A stretch of DNA of 64,000 nt from Enoplolaimus lenunculus (GCA_030248215.1 JASANG010001502.1:248001-312000); one strand, 5' to 3'. Positions 48,214-63,009 are shown, counted from the stretch's first letter. Notes: generated by a model not told the origin, from the letters alone. A program made the numbers and translations.

Positions 48214-48305
48214 TCACATTAGCGAAGTGGTAGAGTATCCCCTTAAGGGTCCGTAGGCTGATAGTTGGATTACTGCTCCGGAGGCCCGCTTTTCCAGCTG
48301 CTTTG
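48214..48305 (+). repeat. Isolated tRNA-derived SINE head (type 2)
   Basis: cacattagcgaagtggtagag ... ccttaagggtccgtaggctg ... gcccgcttttccagctgctt matches the 37.8-38.4 kb units; its B box is degraded. In the intron of the teashirt-like gene. Confidence 0.65.
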
Positions 48306-48779
48306 TAGAAAGGTGTGAAGTATTGATGTGAAAATTGAGTGCATAACTACAGAACTTTAGAAATGGAATAAGGAAGTAGCAAAGTACCAGCTGATATCTC
48401 CCATATAAGCTCATTAACATGCGGGAATCATAAACAAATCTTGCTGAAAATATTACTCAAGAGATCTATATTTCGACAAGTCCAAGTATTGCGGATACTT
48501 TGAATAAAGTTTAACTGCAAACATTCGATGGTTTATCTGAATCATGCATTCGCAGCAATAGTTTTATAACTATTAATTTTGGGTATTTAAATGTTCACTG
48601 TATGTAAATAAACATATAAAACATTGTGGACTGTTCTATCTGGGGACTCACAGCCCGTTGCATGCGGCTGTTGTTGGAGCTCTTGTGGCTCTGAAGGAAG
48701 CTGTACTGAATAATATTTGGTGAAATATAAAAAATATGTTATGTTTATATGGTTTGTTTTTGCTCTAAACCTATATAAA

Positions 48780-48880
48780 ATTCGCGAGCCCGGGCCCAAA
48801 CGGGCGGGGTCCAGGCCGAATGTAAGCCTGGGCCGGTTTCGGACCCTAAAACCAGGCCGGTTCCAAGCCTGGTTTCTAAC
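48780..48880. repeat. GC-rich hAT-like subterminal patch
   Basis: gcccgggcccaaacgggcgg, aggccgaatgtaagcctggg and caggccggttccaagcctgg; a related patch lies at 31079-31120. Probably one end of a degraded hAT element in the teashirt-like intron. Confidence 0.4.
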
Positions 48881-49034
48881 GAAAACCGACGAAACATATT
48901 TGCTGCTAATTGCTATAGATTGTTCAATGAAGCATTACACTTTCGTTTGACAATAAAGTGTTGGGATGTCGGGATGTTATCCTGTGTACGCCGCTGTTAG
49001 TACCTCAATTGACCGCGGGTTAAAGTTTAACACG

Positions 49035-49286
49035 CACTCTAAATTCCAATGAGTTAATTAATCAGCTCAGACGGATAGTTAGTTATTTCTTAGTTAATAA
49101 CAGTAAACTGTAACTCACTCTGAGTTGACTTAATTCTCACTGTGGGTTGAGTTGACTCCGGGTGAGTTGCTTAATTAACTCAGAATGTGTTGAATCAACT
49201 CAAAATTCTGAGTTCTGGTAGTCCAAACTCAGACTGAGTGATTCAACTCATTCTGAGTTAAAATCAACTCATTGGAATTTACAGTG
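49035..49286. mobile_element. Mariner-like MITE, gagttaattaa family, copy 2
   Basis: Ends cactctaaattccaatgagt and, reverse complemented, cactgtaaattccaatgagt. Lies in the intron of the teashirt-like gene. The TA duplication seen in copy 1 is not conserved here. Confidence 0.75.
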
Positions 49287-49561
49287 CGCTAGTACAAAGT
49301 ATGAAAATTAGAAATTGCCAAAATACACGGATTAAAAAGGAGATGTGAAACGAAATCAATTTAAAAAATTAATATTTTGAACTAAGAATAAACAAGAGAT
49401 AAAACAAACCTGCAATATGTGTAAAAAGAAAGCAGGTCTTAAAGGAATATAGGTTTACCATTTGATGAGGTATGTCGCTCAGGTCCCGCGCAGAATTCAG
49501 TGATGTCGAGTTTGTTTTTCTGCTTTCAAATTGCTTTCTACTACAAAAATTACGGTTAACA

Positions 49562-49832
49562 TTAACCCCTTCTCACATTGAGTTGCCTATACGTAACTTA
49601 GCGCAGTGTATATACGTTAAATAATATAAATCGCACCGTGTTTAAAAATTGCAACACGTATACATAGTACTAAATCACCACAAGACGTGAGAGCCCCCTC
49701 GGGCTCGAGCGTCAAGCTCCTTTAGCTGAGTGGTGATGGTATACGCCTCCCACTGCAGTCACCGGAGTTCGAATCCTAGCATAAAAGTAGGTCTCAGGGG
49801 AAATAGAAAATATTCATGTGAGAAAGGGTTAA
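49562..49832. mobile_element. piggyBac-like MITE with internal tRNA-like sequence, copy 3
   Basis: Starts ttaaccccttctcacat and ends atgtgagaaagggttaa: inverted repeats with one mismatch, flanked by the TTAA expected for piggyBac. The tRNA-like core (A-box-like tagctgagtggtgatggt, B box gagttcgaatcc) is on the plus strand at about 49718-49782. Same intron as copy 2, opposite orientation. Confidence 0.85.
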
Positions 49833-50385
49833 ACGGGAAAGAGTCTGTGCTAAATAAACGTCACAGTAAATCCAAAAGACAAAACGTATTAAAATATCAC
49901 ATATTTCAACTATGATCCATTTTGCTAGTTTCTTTATTGTCTATGTTACACTAAATTAACTGTATAGTTGAGCATTTTTTGAGTCGGAGAAACTAAAATT
50001 CTGTTTTTGAAATCGCGATCCGGTACCGGTAATACGATAGTAGCCAGCTCATTTTGTTGTGCAAGGGCAAAACAAATTTAGGATAAACATACAGTCTAAA
50101 TATCAAGCTTAGGATTAATACTTTTCTAGTGAAGATAAAGTTTTTCAGGGGTAAGAGCTCAGGTCTCGGAGCCTCTATTCTGGCCATAGACCCGGCGCAA
50201 TGTTGAAGAAAACATCAGCTTTTTACAATTTTTTCTAACGTTAGTTATCAACTGCATTTTGACTGTTAGGATATAACGACTGCGTGTCGTGTGCGTGAGT
50301 TTTTCGATGTAGTGCAATGTTTGCAGGTATTCAGATTCACACGCTTTGCGTTTCAAAATTTGAATGACAAATTGAATAATTTGTA

Positions 50386-51043
50386 ATGACATATTGTAAA
50401 CAATCAAAAATTAATCTCGCCGATTTTGAGAGGTTAAGGAGGATAGGCTTTTGGCCAGATTGCTCTAAACTGAAAATTTTTCGTATTTCAAGTGAACCAC
50501 GGCGTGAGGATTCGGTTCGAAATGTTCAAGAGCCTATGAAAAGTCCACAAACCAATGATATATCCAATAAAATTTCTAGGGACACAACAAAAACGGATGT
50601 GTAGAATAACATCGCGTAGTCTATAGATTACAAAATTGTTCACAGTCTACGATTGCTTGTAAAACCATTTACTTGAATTTATGCCCTTCAGAAATGAAAT
50701 CATGGCTAATCTTCTGGAAATTGGCTCAACTGACACTTGAAAAACATAAACTTGAGATGTTCAACAAAAGATACCCGAAACTATGTTATGGTACCATGGA
50801 TGCTGTCAGAATCTTAGCTTGCAGTACGCAGTGAGGCTTCAAAGCAAGCTGCTATGCCGAATTCGTGACAGTGTCACACCGTTAACTAACAACTTATACT
50901 CAATCTATCCATATACGCCCTCCTTGAAATTGCTCAGCGAGCTTGCTGAGTGCCACTGGCCCCCGCGTGTGCATAACTGTCGGCGTGGACGAATTTTAGG
51001 GCTTTCAGAAAAAATGACACCAACAATCGATCATATATATTGA
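50386..51043 (+). pseudogene. Coding-like relic, unrecognised, in the teashirt-like intron
   Basis: On the plus strand a frame at 50386-50604 reads INLADFERLRRIGFWPDCSK and ends KISRDTTKTDV; further pieces at 50690-50835 (KSWLIFWKLAQLTLEKHKLE) and 50783-51043 (LYSIYPYTPSLKLLSELAEC) lie in different frames. The amino-acid mix suggests an old coding sequence broken by frameshifts, but no family was recognised. Confidence 0.2.
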
Positions 51044-51649
51044 GTTAAACACCCTTGTTAAAATCACATTAACTACACAGACAGTTCTCGTATTCGTGCG
51101 CATTACCAATCACTTTAATTTGCGCTCATGTCAACTCGAGTAATTCAGTCGTATTAGCGTTTTATATTTAGACAAACTGGACTCTGGAGATTAATTGTAT
51201 AACCGCTAAGACTGATGTGTGACATTAATGCAATCAAACATTCCATAGTTTTAAAAATGCATTAATGCTTCTAAGTTGGGTATAATTTTAAAGTTAATCA
51301 CAAAAAAGCTTTCAAAATACCGCAGCCCAGAGTGGCAAGCGGATATGAATGTTTTTACCCGACCCGCGCTTTACCCATGTAAACAAGAATTTTTTACCCT
51401 CGGCGATACCGGTGCAAGTAAGATCGACCCACGATCCACCTTTTACCAACGTTTGAAGTCAAACCAGTATTTTAAAGATCGCTGGCGATTGACGCTTTAA
51501 TGAATGCGATATAGCTTCAATGAATTTTACAAATGTAATTTTACTAGAAACAACAAAGTTTCGAACCCAGCTAAATAAAGCACGGACCGCACCTTACCAG
51601 AAATATAACATGCCATAGCGTAGGTTTTCCACCTTAAAACTTAAAATTT

Positions 51650-51775
51650 TGCCGCGGGTTAAAACTGTAAATTTTTACCCGCGTGATAAAAAAATCTTCC
51701 CCCGAAATTGTTCACCCGACCCGCGTTCACCCCCGCGGGTAAGTGCAAGCACCCGCGGGTAATGCCCCACTCTGT
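51650..51775. repeat. cccgcgggta-rich patch related to the element at 88-877
   Basis: Repeated acccgcg and cgcgggtaa motifs ending ggtaatgccccactctg. Resembles a hAT end with the same subterminal repeats as at 110-150; exact ends not found. Confidence 0.4.
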
Positions 51776-52891
51776 CGCATACATGATACAACACTCATAT
51801 CATTTGCAAACAACGTATACAATCCGAAATCCAAAGTTTACTGGTCGAAAATTTTGTTATGATAGTATAAAAACAGGATACAGGATGATCAATTGTGGCC
51901 AATCAGGTTTTGGCCCCTAACCCAACTCGTATCAAAACTAAACCGTTGTAGTACAATCTAGTCTTTCAAAAGCTGCGCTTGCGCAAAAATCCTACTAAAA
52001 TAATCAAAATTATTCCAATGCAATCAAAACTTGCACAAGCAACCAATTACGCAGCTTTAGATTTACTGCTATTAACAAATCTACTGCAGTCAAAAACACA
52101 GTCGCTAATCTAAAAGCGAGAGGTGCATCTACTGGGAGCGGAAGGTGCTGAAACTCCGTGAGCGTAAACCCACAGCCAATTTGGGTTCGAAGTTCTAATA
52201 CTAAAGTTTCAAAGTTGGAGACGCTACAAATGTGGTTTCCGGCAAACAAAATTTGCGGAGCGGCCAGTTACATCCCTTCTTTTGCTGAGAACCCGTCTTT
52301 CGTGTAGAACGGCACCAGTCAGACCGACCTACAATGACATGCGAGTAACGAAAGACTGAAATATACACTTGACTCCAAGGGACTCAGCTTGTCCAAAAAC
52401 AAGGATGGCGATATGCGCTAGAACGCCATTTACTGAGAGATAGATCGCGAGCAAAGCGAGCTAGCAGCTAAGTGCAATTTTGAATAAATTTTAAGCTAAA
52501 CAACTTATTATTTCTTCACAACATTTTCTAGTCTATGTGATGCAAAAATTGGCTAACTACAAAAATGGAAGAACCCAAACATCTGCTTGACTCCAAAGAC
52601 TACCTAAATATTACCTGAAATGAGTTTGAACAGCTTCAGAAAACGCAGTTTGACACAAATGGCAAAAGTACATCATACGATCTGAATATTTCATTTTAAC
52701 TCGCATTTGACGCATTCGCTGTCTGGCGTATTGCAGTGACCAGCTGTAAATATATAAAAGAAAATATTGAATACATAAAAGGTTTTATGAAACGTGCCTA
52801 CACCCGCGCTGTAAAATGTGTACCATACGAATTTAGAAAATTGGTTTACTCTACAAGTATGTTGCGTTATATAGCTACAGATATGAGACCT

Positions 52892-53287
52892 AGTGGCTGG
52901 GTTTGTGAAACCGTCATTAAGTACGACGTAGTACTCTTAAGTACGTGCTAAGCAATTACTTAACCATTTTGTCGTTGTTGAAAGCTGGCTTAAGTTGAGT
53001 AAATACTTAGGCTTAAGTTGAGTAAATACTTGTGTCGCTGACAAAATTTACATATTACAGATTAGCAGCTCACGCATGCTGGCCTTGATCTAACTGTAAC
53101 TGTAGGCTCATGGTGCCTCTTTCATATAAAGCAGACCTATTATTATTTTGTTGTGACAGTGGCTCGCGTTTGGCATTTATCTGTTTTTGATAGAACAGTT
53201 AAGTATTTACTTAAGTAGCTGACTTAAGTAAATACTTAAGTACAGCTTAAGTAAATACTTAAGTATGATTTCAGAAACCCAGCCAGT
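52892..53287. mobile_element. MITE with aagtaaatactt interior beside the exon 1 donor
   Basis: Inverted ends of about 32 bp begin agtggctgggtttgtgaaa (left) and actggctgggtttctgaaa (right, reverse complemented). Inside are repeated gtaaatacttaagt palindromic units. The right end is 39 bases from the splice donor of teashirt-like exon 1, and the exon's frame reads into it. Confidence 0.8.
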
Positions 53288-53326
53288 GGTGCTAAAAACG
53301 AAACACAAGGCTTAATAAATTGTGAC

Positions 53327-55323
<1,997 letters not shown>

Positions 55324-55845
55324 TGTGTATTTTAGCGGCTTTAAGTTAATAAAGTCTGCAAAAATGCATGATGCTTGACTAGTAACTATTAGGCAATTAC
55401 ATGGAATATGCAGTAGACGGCAGGTAAGTGGGTCATAGATAAAATAATATTAAGTGTAGTAGTGTCCAGTTGAAATCTAAAATTGTAAATTTTAACACAA
55501 AAGTAACCCCCTGTGCCATTCTATCAAATTTCAGTGATATTAGCGCTGGTAAGAATTCCGCTGTGAGATAGTGGTAACTAACTTAACTGTCACTTATCAA
55601 GCCTTTAAGACGCAAGATTAATACATTTCCATGTGATCCTTAAACAATTTTTAAATACGCAAGGGATATCTAAGGAATAATTGTGAAAATTTACTATTAC
55701 GGCAGCTCATTTCTATAATTTTTCCCAACATAAATCTCTTCCGCCGCCCCCCCCCCGCTCTCAACCCAATATTCTGGAAATCCATTGTTAGCAAAGCAGT
55801 ATGGGAGCTATGCAGATATGGGATAGCCTTGTTCTTCGAAACAAG

Positions 55846-56047
55846 GGCCCATGTAAAGATCAAAGGCGGAACGTTTTTCTGTGAGACTGCATTTGAGTAA
55901 GCTTAAGCTTTAGACTAATTACTTTGCTTGGCTTAGGCTTAGGCTTAGGAATATGCCCAGTCTTACGCTTATGCTTAGGCTTAGGCTGACGCTTAGGCTT
56001 AGAAATATGCTTATAATACTGTTCCGCCCACGTTCTTAACATTGGCC
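55846..56047. mobile_element. hAT-like MITE with TTAGGC array, opposite orientation
   Basis: Ends ggcccatgtaaagatca and, reverse complemented, ggccaatgttaagaacg. Flanks gaaacaag / gaaacgag are an 8 bp duplication with one mismatch. The interior carries ttaggc runs at about 55935-55950 and 55975-56005. Confidence 0.85.
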
Positions 56048-56869
56048 GAAACGAGAAAGGAAAAAAATTTTTGGCTAAAACTACGAAATATAATTTTTCA
56101 AACAGTTATTTTTTCATGAGATAATACCGTAACCGTGTCGCAATTAGACGCTCTTCGCAGTCGAGTTGAACACAATTTGTCGTTTACTCGACAAAAAATG
56201 GCGTTCGCTCGAGCCACAATGATTTGCAAACGCAATAAGTTATCAATTAAATCAAACATATTTCTCGGGTGACATCAAAATGTTAATATCTGTAATGGGT
56301 GTAATATGCTTTGACACTGATCGGTTGTTAATATGTTTATGGAGCGCTCATGACTGCCAGAATACTCCATTCAGATGAGCAAATAAGTTCTAGCGAAAAA
56401 ATTTTAATTAGGCTGTTACAATAGCAATTTTACCAGTTTTAGTTAATACCATATCTGTACATATAAACAAATGTTTAGGGGGCACCGTGGTGCGCAGCTG
56501 CCGCCCCCATTGCATGCACTTGCAGTCGATAAATAAACAAAGCGTCAAAGAATGTCGTATAGTCTTCAGTTCGAGTTTAGATGAAGGCAGTCGCTTGTTA
56601 TTGAGTGTTTGTGTAGAACAATAGGGCGAATGTGAAAAGATTGGCACTAAACCATTAGAGCAAATTATATCTTGTTTGATGCTATACTTATAGCCGCTTG
56701 ACGAATACTTCATTATGAACTATCGAAGCTTATAAGCGATGGGTGTTTAACCTTTTGCGAATTTTTAAATTAATTGTTTACTAATTACGGTGTTTGTTTT
56801 ACTGTTCTTGTGGCGAAGGTATTTTTTGGCGTAGAACTTAATTGACTAAGAAATGCTATAGTTTTAACG

Positions 56870-57177
56870 CAGGACTGCGGCCAATGTGCCGTCTATCGAG
56901 AGTAACGAAACGTTTGATGGTGCCCCGTCAGCGAATTTGTTATAAAATGATCGGTTTCACTTCGGTGCTATGTATGTTAGTTTCAGTAGAGTCCATAGTC
57001 TGTCCACCAAAGATGAAAATGGGACATTGGTCCCCGTGACATCACCGGCGCACGGCTGAAGGTAAACGATAAAGGTTCCATGGTGCAGATCGGCCTCATA
57101 TGGAGCAAAAAACCCGTGGAATCTATTGATACTCTGCAAACAAAGTCAAAACGATTTGCTGTGGATAAAAAATTTTA
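56870..57177 (+). pseudogene. Possible PIF1/Helitron helicase relic
   Basis: One plus-strand frame reads DRFHFGAMYVSFSRVHSLST, resembling the F-x-GQLYVALSRVRS motif near the end of PIF1-type and Helitron helicases. A second frame continues LKVNDKGSMVQIGLIWSKKP. Stops and a frameshift separate them. The motif match is short, so this is tentative. Confidence 0.25.
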
Positions 57178-57349
57178 AACCAAACGTAAGCGAAATTTTT
57201 TTGTTAGATTAACTATTTAAGATTTTATGGTACATAAATTTTTTCAGGTCCACCGTTGGCTAAATTCAGTATAGAGCCCAGTTGCATGGTGCCAACAATA
57301 AAACAAATAATATCTTTGTATTAAATTTGATTCCGAAATTCACTACTAG

Positions 57350-57730
57350 TGATGCCCCGGGTCCACGGCCAAAGCTTCACTGTGGCCGGGGTTTAACTCC
57401 GGCCAAAATTTTAATGCAATATCCTACATTACTTGATGCGTGTAGAAAAGCTGAGCCAGACATCGACGTTTTGATTATGACAAAAAATAACAAAACCTAG
57501 ACTTTTAGTCATTTTTAGGTAGCATCATATCAAACAGACAACTTTCGTTCGACTCAATGTTTGATTTTTACAATAAAAATATGTTTGTCCAGTAAAAAAA
57601 GGGCTATTTAACCAAACAAGGTACATTGTTGCAAGATAATTTTTTCGCTCCAATTACTTGCCAGTCTCGTGCCTTATACCGGCACACGTCTCGACCCCGG
57701 GCCCGGTAAAAAATTCAGGCCACCCGGCAA
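57350..57730. repeat. Paired GC-rich hAT-like patches
   Basis: gccccgggtccacggcc and gtggccggggtttaactccgg at 57353-57407, opposed by gaccccgggcccggt and ccacccggcaaaaac at 57690-57735. Probably the two ends of a small hAT-type element. Confidence 0.4.
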
Positions 57731-57754
57731 AAACTACAATACTTTAAATCGCTT

Positions 57755-58008
57755 CTATACACACAAAAAAGTATTTCTGAATTTATTCAGAAAAGTATTT
57801 TCTGTGACATATCTGAAAAGTTTTTCTGATATTTAAGATAATTTTTCTAAAAATAAGTGGAAAACGTTTCTTTAAAGACTTTATTTCAAAACCTTTTTGA
57901 AAACTTTTCTCTTATAACAGAAATACTTTTTAAGTGCACCATGCTAATTATATTTCTTAAATGTAAGAAATATTTTCTTAAATATCAGAAATATTATTTT
58001 GAGTGTAG
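57755..58008. mobile_element. MITE with agtatttctga ends
   Basis: Ends ctatacacacaaaaaagtat and, reverse complemented, ctacactcaaaataatattt, then tctga. The AT-rich interior repeats tttctga/tcagaaa in both orientations. Confidence 0.7.
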
Positions 58009-58009
58009 T

Positions 58010-60850
58010 ACCAAAACGGTTGCATCCCGACAGCTTCGCAGGGGCTCATGTTAAATTTGTAAAATTTTGACATCAAACAGTTAAAAATCGCGTTGATCCG
58101 ATTAAATATGACAGTTGCGAATAATATGTTGTGTAATGATTGATAGGTTGATTTATGTATATAATTTTTTACCATCACAACAATGCAATAATATGTAATG
58201 TGTCGTTTCGTCATAATGCATTATGGAGTAATGCATGCAAAATCGCATTAGCACAGTAATTTGCACTCAATAATTGCACCGACAGAGTGTGTAATGCGAC
58301 CGATATTTACATTTAAAAGCTAATCATCAAGTGCGGCTTGTACCAATGGCGTACAGCAGCGAGTATATGCGGTCCAGAGTCCCGAAATGACAGCCTTTAG
58401 CCTGCTTCATTATAAAGGTATACCAATTTGTCGCTTACTACGCCAACAAGCTTTCGGGTGAAGTTGTATCCCCCAGAGATTAAATTCAGTCTATGCCCCG
58501 TTTTACGTAGTTTTTCCCCACTATATTATAAAACGAAAGCGCGTTTGATGGTAAATATTAAATATTTCGTCCAAACATAGCTTAAAGCGTAACTAAAACT
58601 TACGTATTTAGTTTTAAACGCAAAAAATTTGACCGTGTTTGATGCTTAGATCGCTTGGGAGAGAATCATACTAAGACGGCGCCGTGTAGCAGCAGACGGC
58701 ACAGCGCGTCACACAAACAGTATAGGGAAACGCTTTGTCTTTACGCTTAAAATAACAACGGTGAAATATGTTTTTCACAATCGTTCAAAACTACTGAATT
58801 TCGCCTCGTTCTGAACTGAAAACTATTCACAGCAAACAAAGCCACGGAACAAGCACGTGTGAAAAATATATTTTACGCGATAAAATTTCATAATTGTGTG
58901 ATTCTAACACAACGAATAAAGATAGATTTGCGGATAATACTGTTTAAATTTAAAAAAATGCCGCTGAAATAATTGCATACAGTGTCTGCCATAAAATTAA
59001 TTAGGTTTAAGACCACAAATAGCCAGTTTCAAACTCCGCAATGAAATTCGTTGACTTACAATAATTTCCATCAAATTTCTTTCATACGTATGACCATGCT
59101 TACGTTCAGAAACATACGCTCTTGTACACTTTCTTTCTACAGACTTAGGGCTTAAGCTCAAGCTTAAGTTTAAGCTTCAGAAAAACACTAATAACCCTAG
59201 GTTTTTAAGCGTTTACTTAAGCCTAAGCATAAACGCCTTAACCTTGTGGAAAGAAATGTACAACAGTCGACTTAAGAGTGTCGCTGAAACAGAAGCACAA
59301 AACTACGAAGCTAAACTATTTTGAGATGTTAGCCCGTATTCTCAAATGTGTATAGCACCTATCACAAGTTGCTGATAGATCCTGTAACATTGGAACATGC
59401 CCATGGTGAGGTTCGAAATTCAGCACATTGTTTGCGTTTGATGTGCCCTACTTTAGCACCAATTTTCTGATCTGCAATTGCAGTTGTTCGTCAGTTTGAA
59501 AATCTACCGCTGACTCATGATAGGTACTATATATACGCATTTAAGAATATGAGCCCTTTATACAGGCATCTACACTACCATAAACAGCCACTTTCAAAAT
59601 CGACAATAAAATTCCTTGATTGACATAACTTTTTCTGTTTTCCTAAACCGGATGGTTCAAAATTTTGCTACAAAATTCAACATTACACTCAAATTATTCT
59701 GCTAGATTCAAGAACAAAGAGCTTACAAGTCTTGTCAGACGTATTACTTTTTCTATGTTTGACTCTAAATTCGTTCCGACAGCAAGTATGTGATATTTTA
59801 AACGCAAAACACACCATAGTATTAATAAACGCCGCTGCAACCAACCAACAACCACCAACAACAACAAGTTCGTATACAACAGGGTTTAATTTATTGATCG
59901 ATTGAGATGGCATTCGGCGTTGACTTTTATGATTTTTTAAATCTTTTTTTTTCTGAATTAACACTAAATTGGCGGATCCAGAAATTTTTGATGACAAGAT
60001 TGCGCAATATATGACATTGAAAATAGCTCGCAAACCAAGCTAACCTGGATTCAAACGCAATTTGAATGCAAAATTTCAACGAAAAAATTGGATTTGATCT
60101 CGGTTGAGCGTGCGTGGTCCCGAGTCTAAACCTGGATGCCCCTTATTGTATTGTCCATTTTGTCAAAAGTTAAAAAAGAACTCTTAACGCTTTCACGATA
60201 AGGCCAAATATTTTAACACTCATAATCTTTAATATATAGCCACTGTAGGCATTTGATCGGCGAATTATAACTCAATCTGACATTCATGGGATAACTGTCG
60301 CATTAAAGTAACACAATATTAGACACTTATTTGATACGCCACAGACACGACGTGATATAGACGGGGCGTGACTGAGGCACGATCTGAGCTCGCTCGTCAC
60401 AATATTTTTATAATGAATAGTATTAACTGTTTGTAAATAATTATTTATTACTTTGTGCCATCATAATTGCGTTTACCTTCTTGATTTGTTCGATTGCGGA
60501 GATTTCGTTCAGTACGTATGTCAAGCCCTCTTATTGGAAATTTCTCGATCCGCTGCTACTGGCAGCAGGTAGTCTAAATATTGTACGCGTCGTGCTGTGA
60601 TTTTGTTAGCAATTTCAACTGTTTCTAACCATTAGTGTAAAGCTATTTTACATTTGACCCTTTCGAGGTTTAATAAACTTGGCCACCAATTCTAGTACGT
60701 TAGCCTTTGTAATACGCTTCGAGGTTTTAGAGTTGTGGTACCTTAAAATCATTACACTTCAGATTTAAAGCGTAAACAAGTTGGAATTAACGTGTGACCA
60801 TTATATTAATTGCAAAATCTGTTTATATCGTTTCTCAGCTTATATCTGGA
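58010..60850. other. Long stretch without a recognised gene
   Basis: AT-rich with degenerate cttaagc/gcttaag repeats at 59145-59245 and one cggatcca-type end at 59973. On the minus strand 60640-60440 reads TVEIANKITARRVQYLDYLL, then, in another frame, TYVLNEISAIEQIKKVNAIM, a possible coding relic of unknown origin. Confidence 0.4.
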
Positions 60851-60855
60851 AGCTA

Positions 60856-61300
60856 CTGTAGTGACCCGAATAAGAGGGGAACGGATATTTATTTGGCTTC
60901 TCCAGAGGGTACCCACCCCCGTTATTTGGTTACGGACTGTTATTTATTTTGAACCCGCCCTATACGGCCCTTCGTTTACTGATATATATCCGGTACTGGA
61001 ACTATCCGTTGAATTAAACGTTTATTTGTCATATATCAAAAACTTGAACGATAACGCAAGGCTACGCTTAGGAATGTACTTTCAAAACTTAAGTATGCTT
61101 TAAGGTTTCGAATTCAACTTTATTTGGGCCTGGAGATATTTATGCACTATAGTTAGGGATAATTGACATTTAAAGACTCCAATTAGGGTTTAGGGACCCT
61201 ATCCGCTTACGGATTCTTGTTAGGGATACGAACGTCTATTGAATGGGACTCAAAATAGGGACATCCCTCTTGTTACCGCCCTCTATTCGGGTCACTACAG
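60856..61300. mobile_element. Mariner-like MITE, ctgtagtgaccc family, copy 2
   Basis: Ends ctgtagtgacccgaataag and, reverse complemented, ctgtagtgacccgaatagag, flanked by TA. In reverse orientation to copy 1. A short frame through one end (YCSDPNKRG...DIYLASPE) is shared with copy 1, reflecting conserved DNA. Confidence 0.9.
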
Positions 61301-62010
61301 TACCTGTAAAAGGCAAATATTTTCCACTCATCGTTTCATTGCAGACTATACGAAAAAGAATCAATTTTGGTTCGTTTTCCGCAATTTTCTTAACCGTAAT
61401 ACTATTGTAAAACAGTTTGTTCCAACGCAGTAACATCACATTAAACATCGAATATGAGTAAAAACAACAGTATCTGAATTCTAATTTGAAATTTCGCTTT
61501 ATCTTAGCCAGATTTATTTATAACGAACGATAAAAAATCAAATCACACTGTTAGGAATTGTCTTAGGAATTCTGACTGCTAAACAACACAAATAATGATG
61601 CTCTAAGGTATGTATCAACGTCTAAAACTGTACTAAATACCGAACAATAACAATTTCAAACTCGTACACACTTGATTTAGAACAATAATCAATTCCATAT
61701 TCTATAACGCCGTATTTCTAAATTTGTCACCACCATCATTTTAACTTCGAACCGAAATGAAAACTTTTTGAATTAGAATAGTTTGACTAAAACTTTAGAT
61801 ATTCACACAAACCACTTTGTAAACAATAACTGTCAAGCAGTTAAAGCTGACGATAGAAGCATAACAAAACTGGCAGACGCATTTCAAAACAAATCAACTT
61901 CCATTAGCTTTTGGTGATTAGTTCTAGGGCCGCGGTAATTATTTCGAACCGATAATGTAATGCATATTTCCATGACCAGGATAAAGTATATAAAAATGCT
62001 GACCTAAACG

Positions 62011-62171
62011 GATTCTAACATTTTTACGCGAGTCCGAGCGAAATCTTCATACAGTTTCTTGGTACCAAAAGCGAGTACACGGGGAGCTCATTCGGCTCCC
62101 GTGAACCGTTCTTGGTACCAAGAAACTGTATATAAACATTTTGCTAGGACTCACGTAAAAATGTTAGAATC
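62011..62171. repeat. 161 bp fold-back palindrome
   Basis: gattctaacatttttacg at the left is exactly mirrored by cgtaaaaatgttagaatc at the right. Further in, atacagtttcttggtaccaa pairs with ttggtaccaagaaactgtat, and the tip forms gggagc / gctccc. Only two short internal loops break the hairpin. Confidence 0.9.
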
Positions 62172-62824
62172 AAAACCCAAAATTTTTTGGCAAATATAAA
62201 ACCGAATAAACGTTTCAACTTGGACGACATCAATCGAGTACGTGCCATAAAGTATCACTTTGGACTGCTAAAATTGCCGGCGTATTCACTTCTTGTGATG
62301 CAATGACAACTATTCCTTGTGTTTTTCGTGAACTCCAACCAGTGAACCCCTTTAAATTTTTTCTGGATCCGTCAGATCCGGAGCAGCCACCCCAGGTTCA
62401 ACATTTGGGAAGGCCACCCCTAAGGGACCCCACCGGAACCGGTTGAAACAAAACCGCCAATGTTTTGAAATGCGTTTGGCTTCTGGCCCAAGATATGTAA
62501 TTCAAATGTAACCAACGTTTTGGTTTGTGAAAATATAATAACCATTGTCTATGGACGTAAATACGAGGCATATAGCACTGACTTCAAGTTTAAGCAATTA
62601 CATAAGTGTTATTAGCTAAATGATTATTTGAAAAAATGATTAAATTCAAAATCACTCAAATGATTTGCGAAACAGGATATAAAACCGCCAGTTAATATGA
62701 CACTAAGGTTAACAGGGGTTGCTTTGATAAGCCATAGGTAAAAGCCAATATTTTAACTTAATTCATATTAATAATAGGGTTCGTGAAAACAAAAATCACA
62801 AACATAAAACTTACTATTGGACCG

Positions 62825-63006
62825 CTGACGGATCCAATGGGGAGGTACCAAGGGCAACACCATAATAACCGAAATCGAAACTAAAATTCTGTGCTAAACA
62901 CATTGCAGTAAAATTACGACATGTAGGTCGGGTTGCTGACCAGCGATTTGTTTTCTATTATATATTGCGTAGTCTCCCACCCGTCAGGAATTTCTAGATC
63001 CGCCAG
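62825..63006. mobile_element. Small MITE-like element with cggatcca ends
   Basis: Left ctgacggatccaatgggg; right, reverse complemented, ctggcggatctagaaattcc. Same family as 7645 and 31424. Confidence 0.5.
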
Positions 63007-63009
63007 TAG

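Noticed and set aside
49718-49782. Functional tRNA gene inside the TTAA-flanked element
   Set aside because: T-stem pairing fails at two positions and the same sequence recurs in every copy of the element.
55740-55762. C-rich run near 55745 as a regulatory site
   Set aside because: A plain homopolymer stretch; nothing else supports a function.
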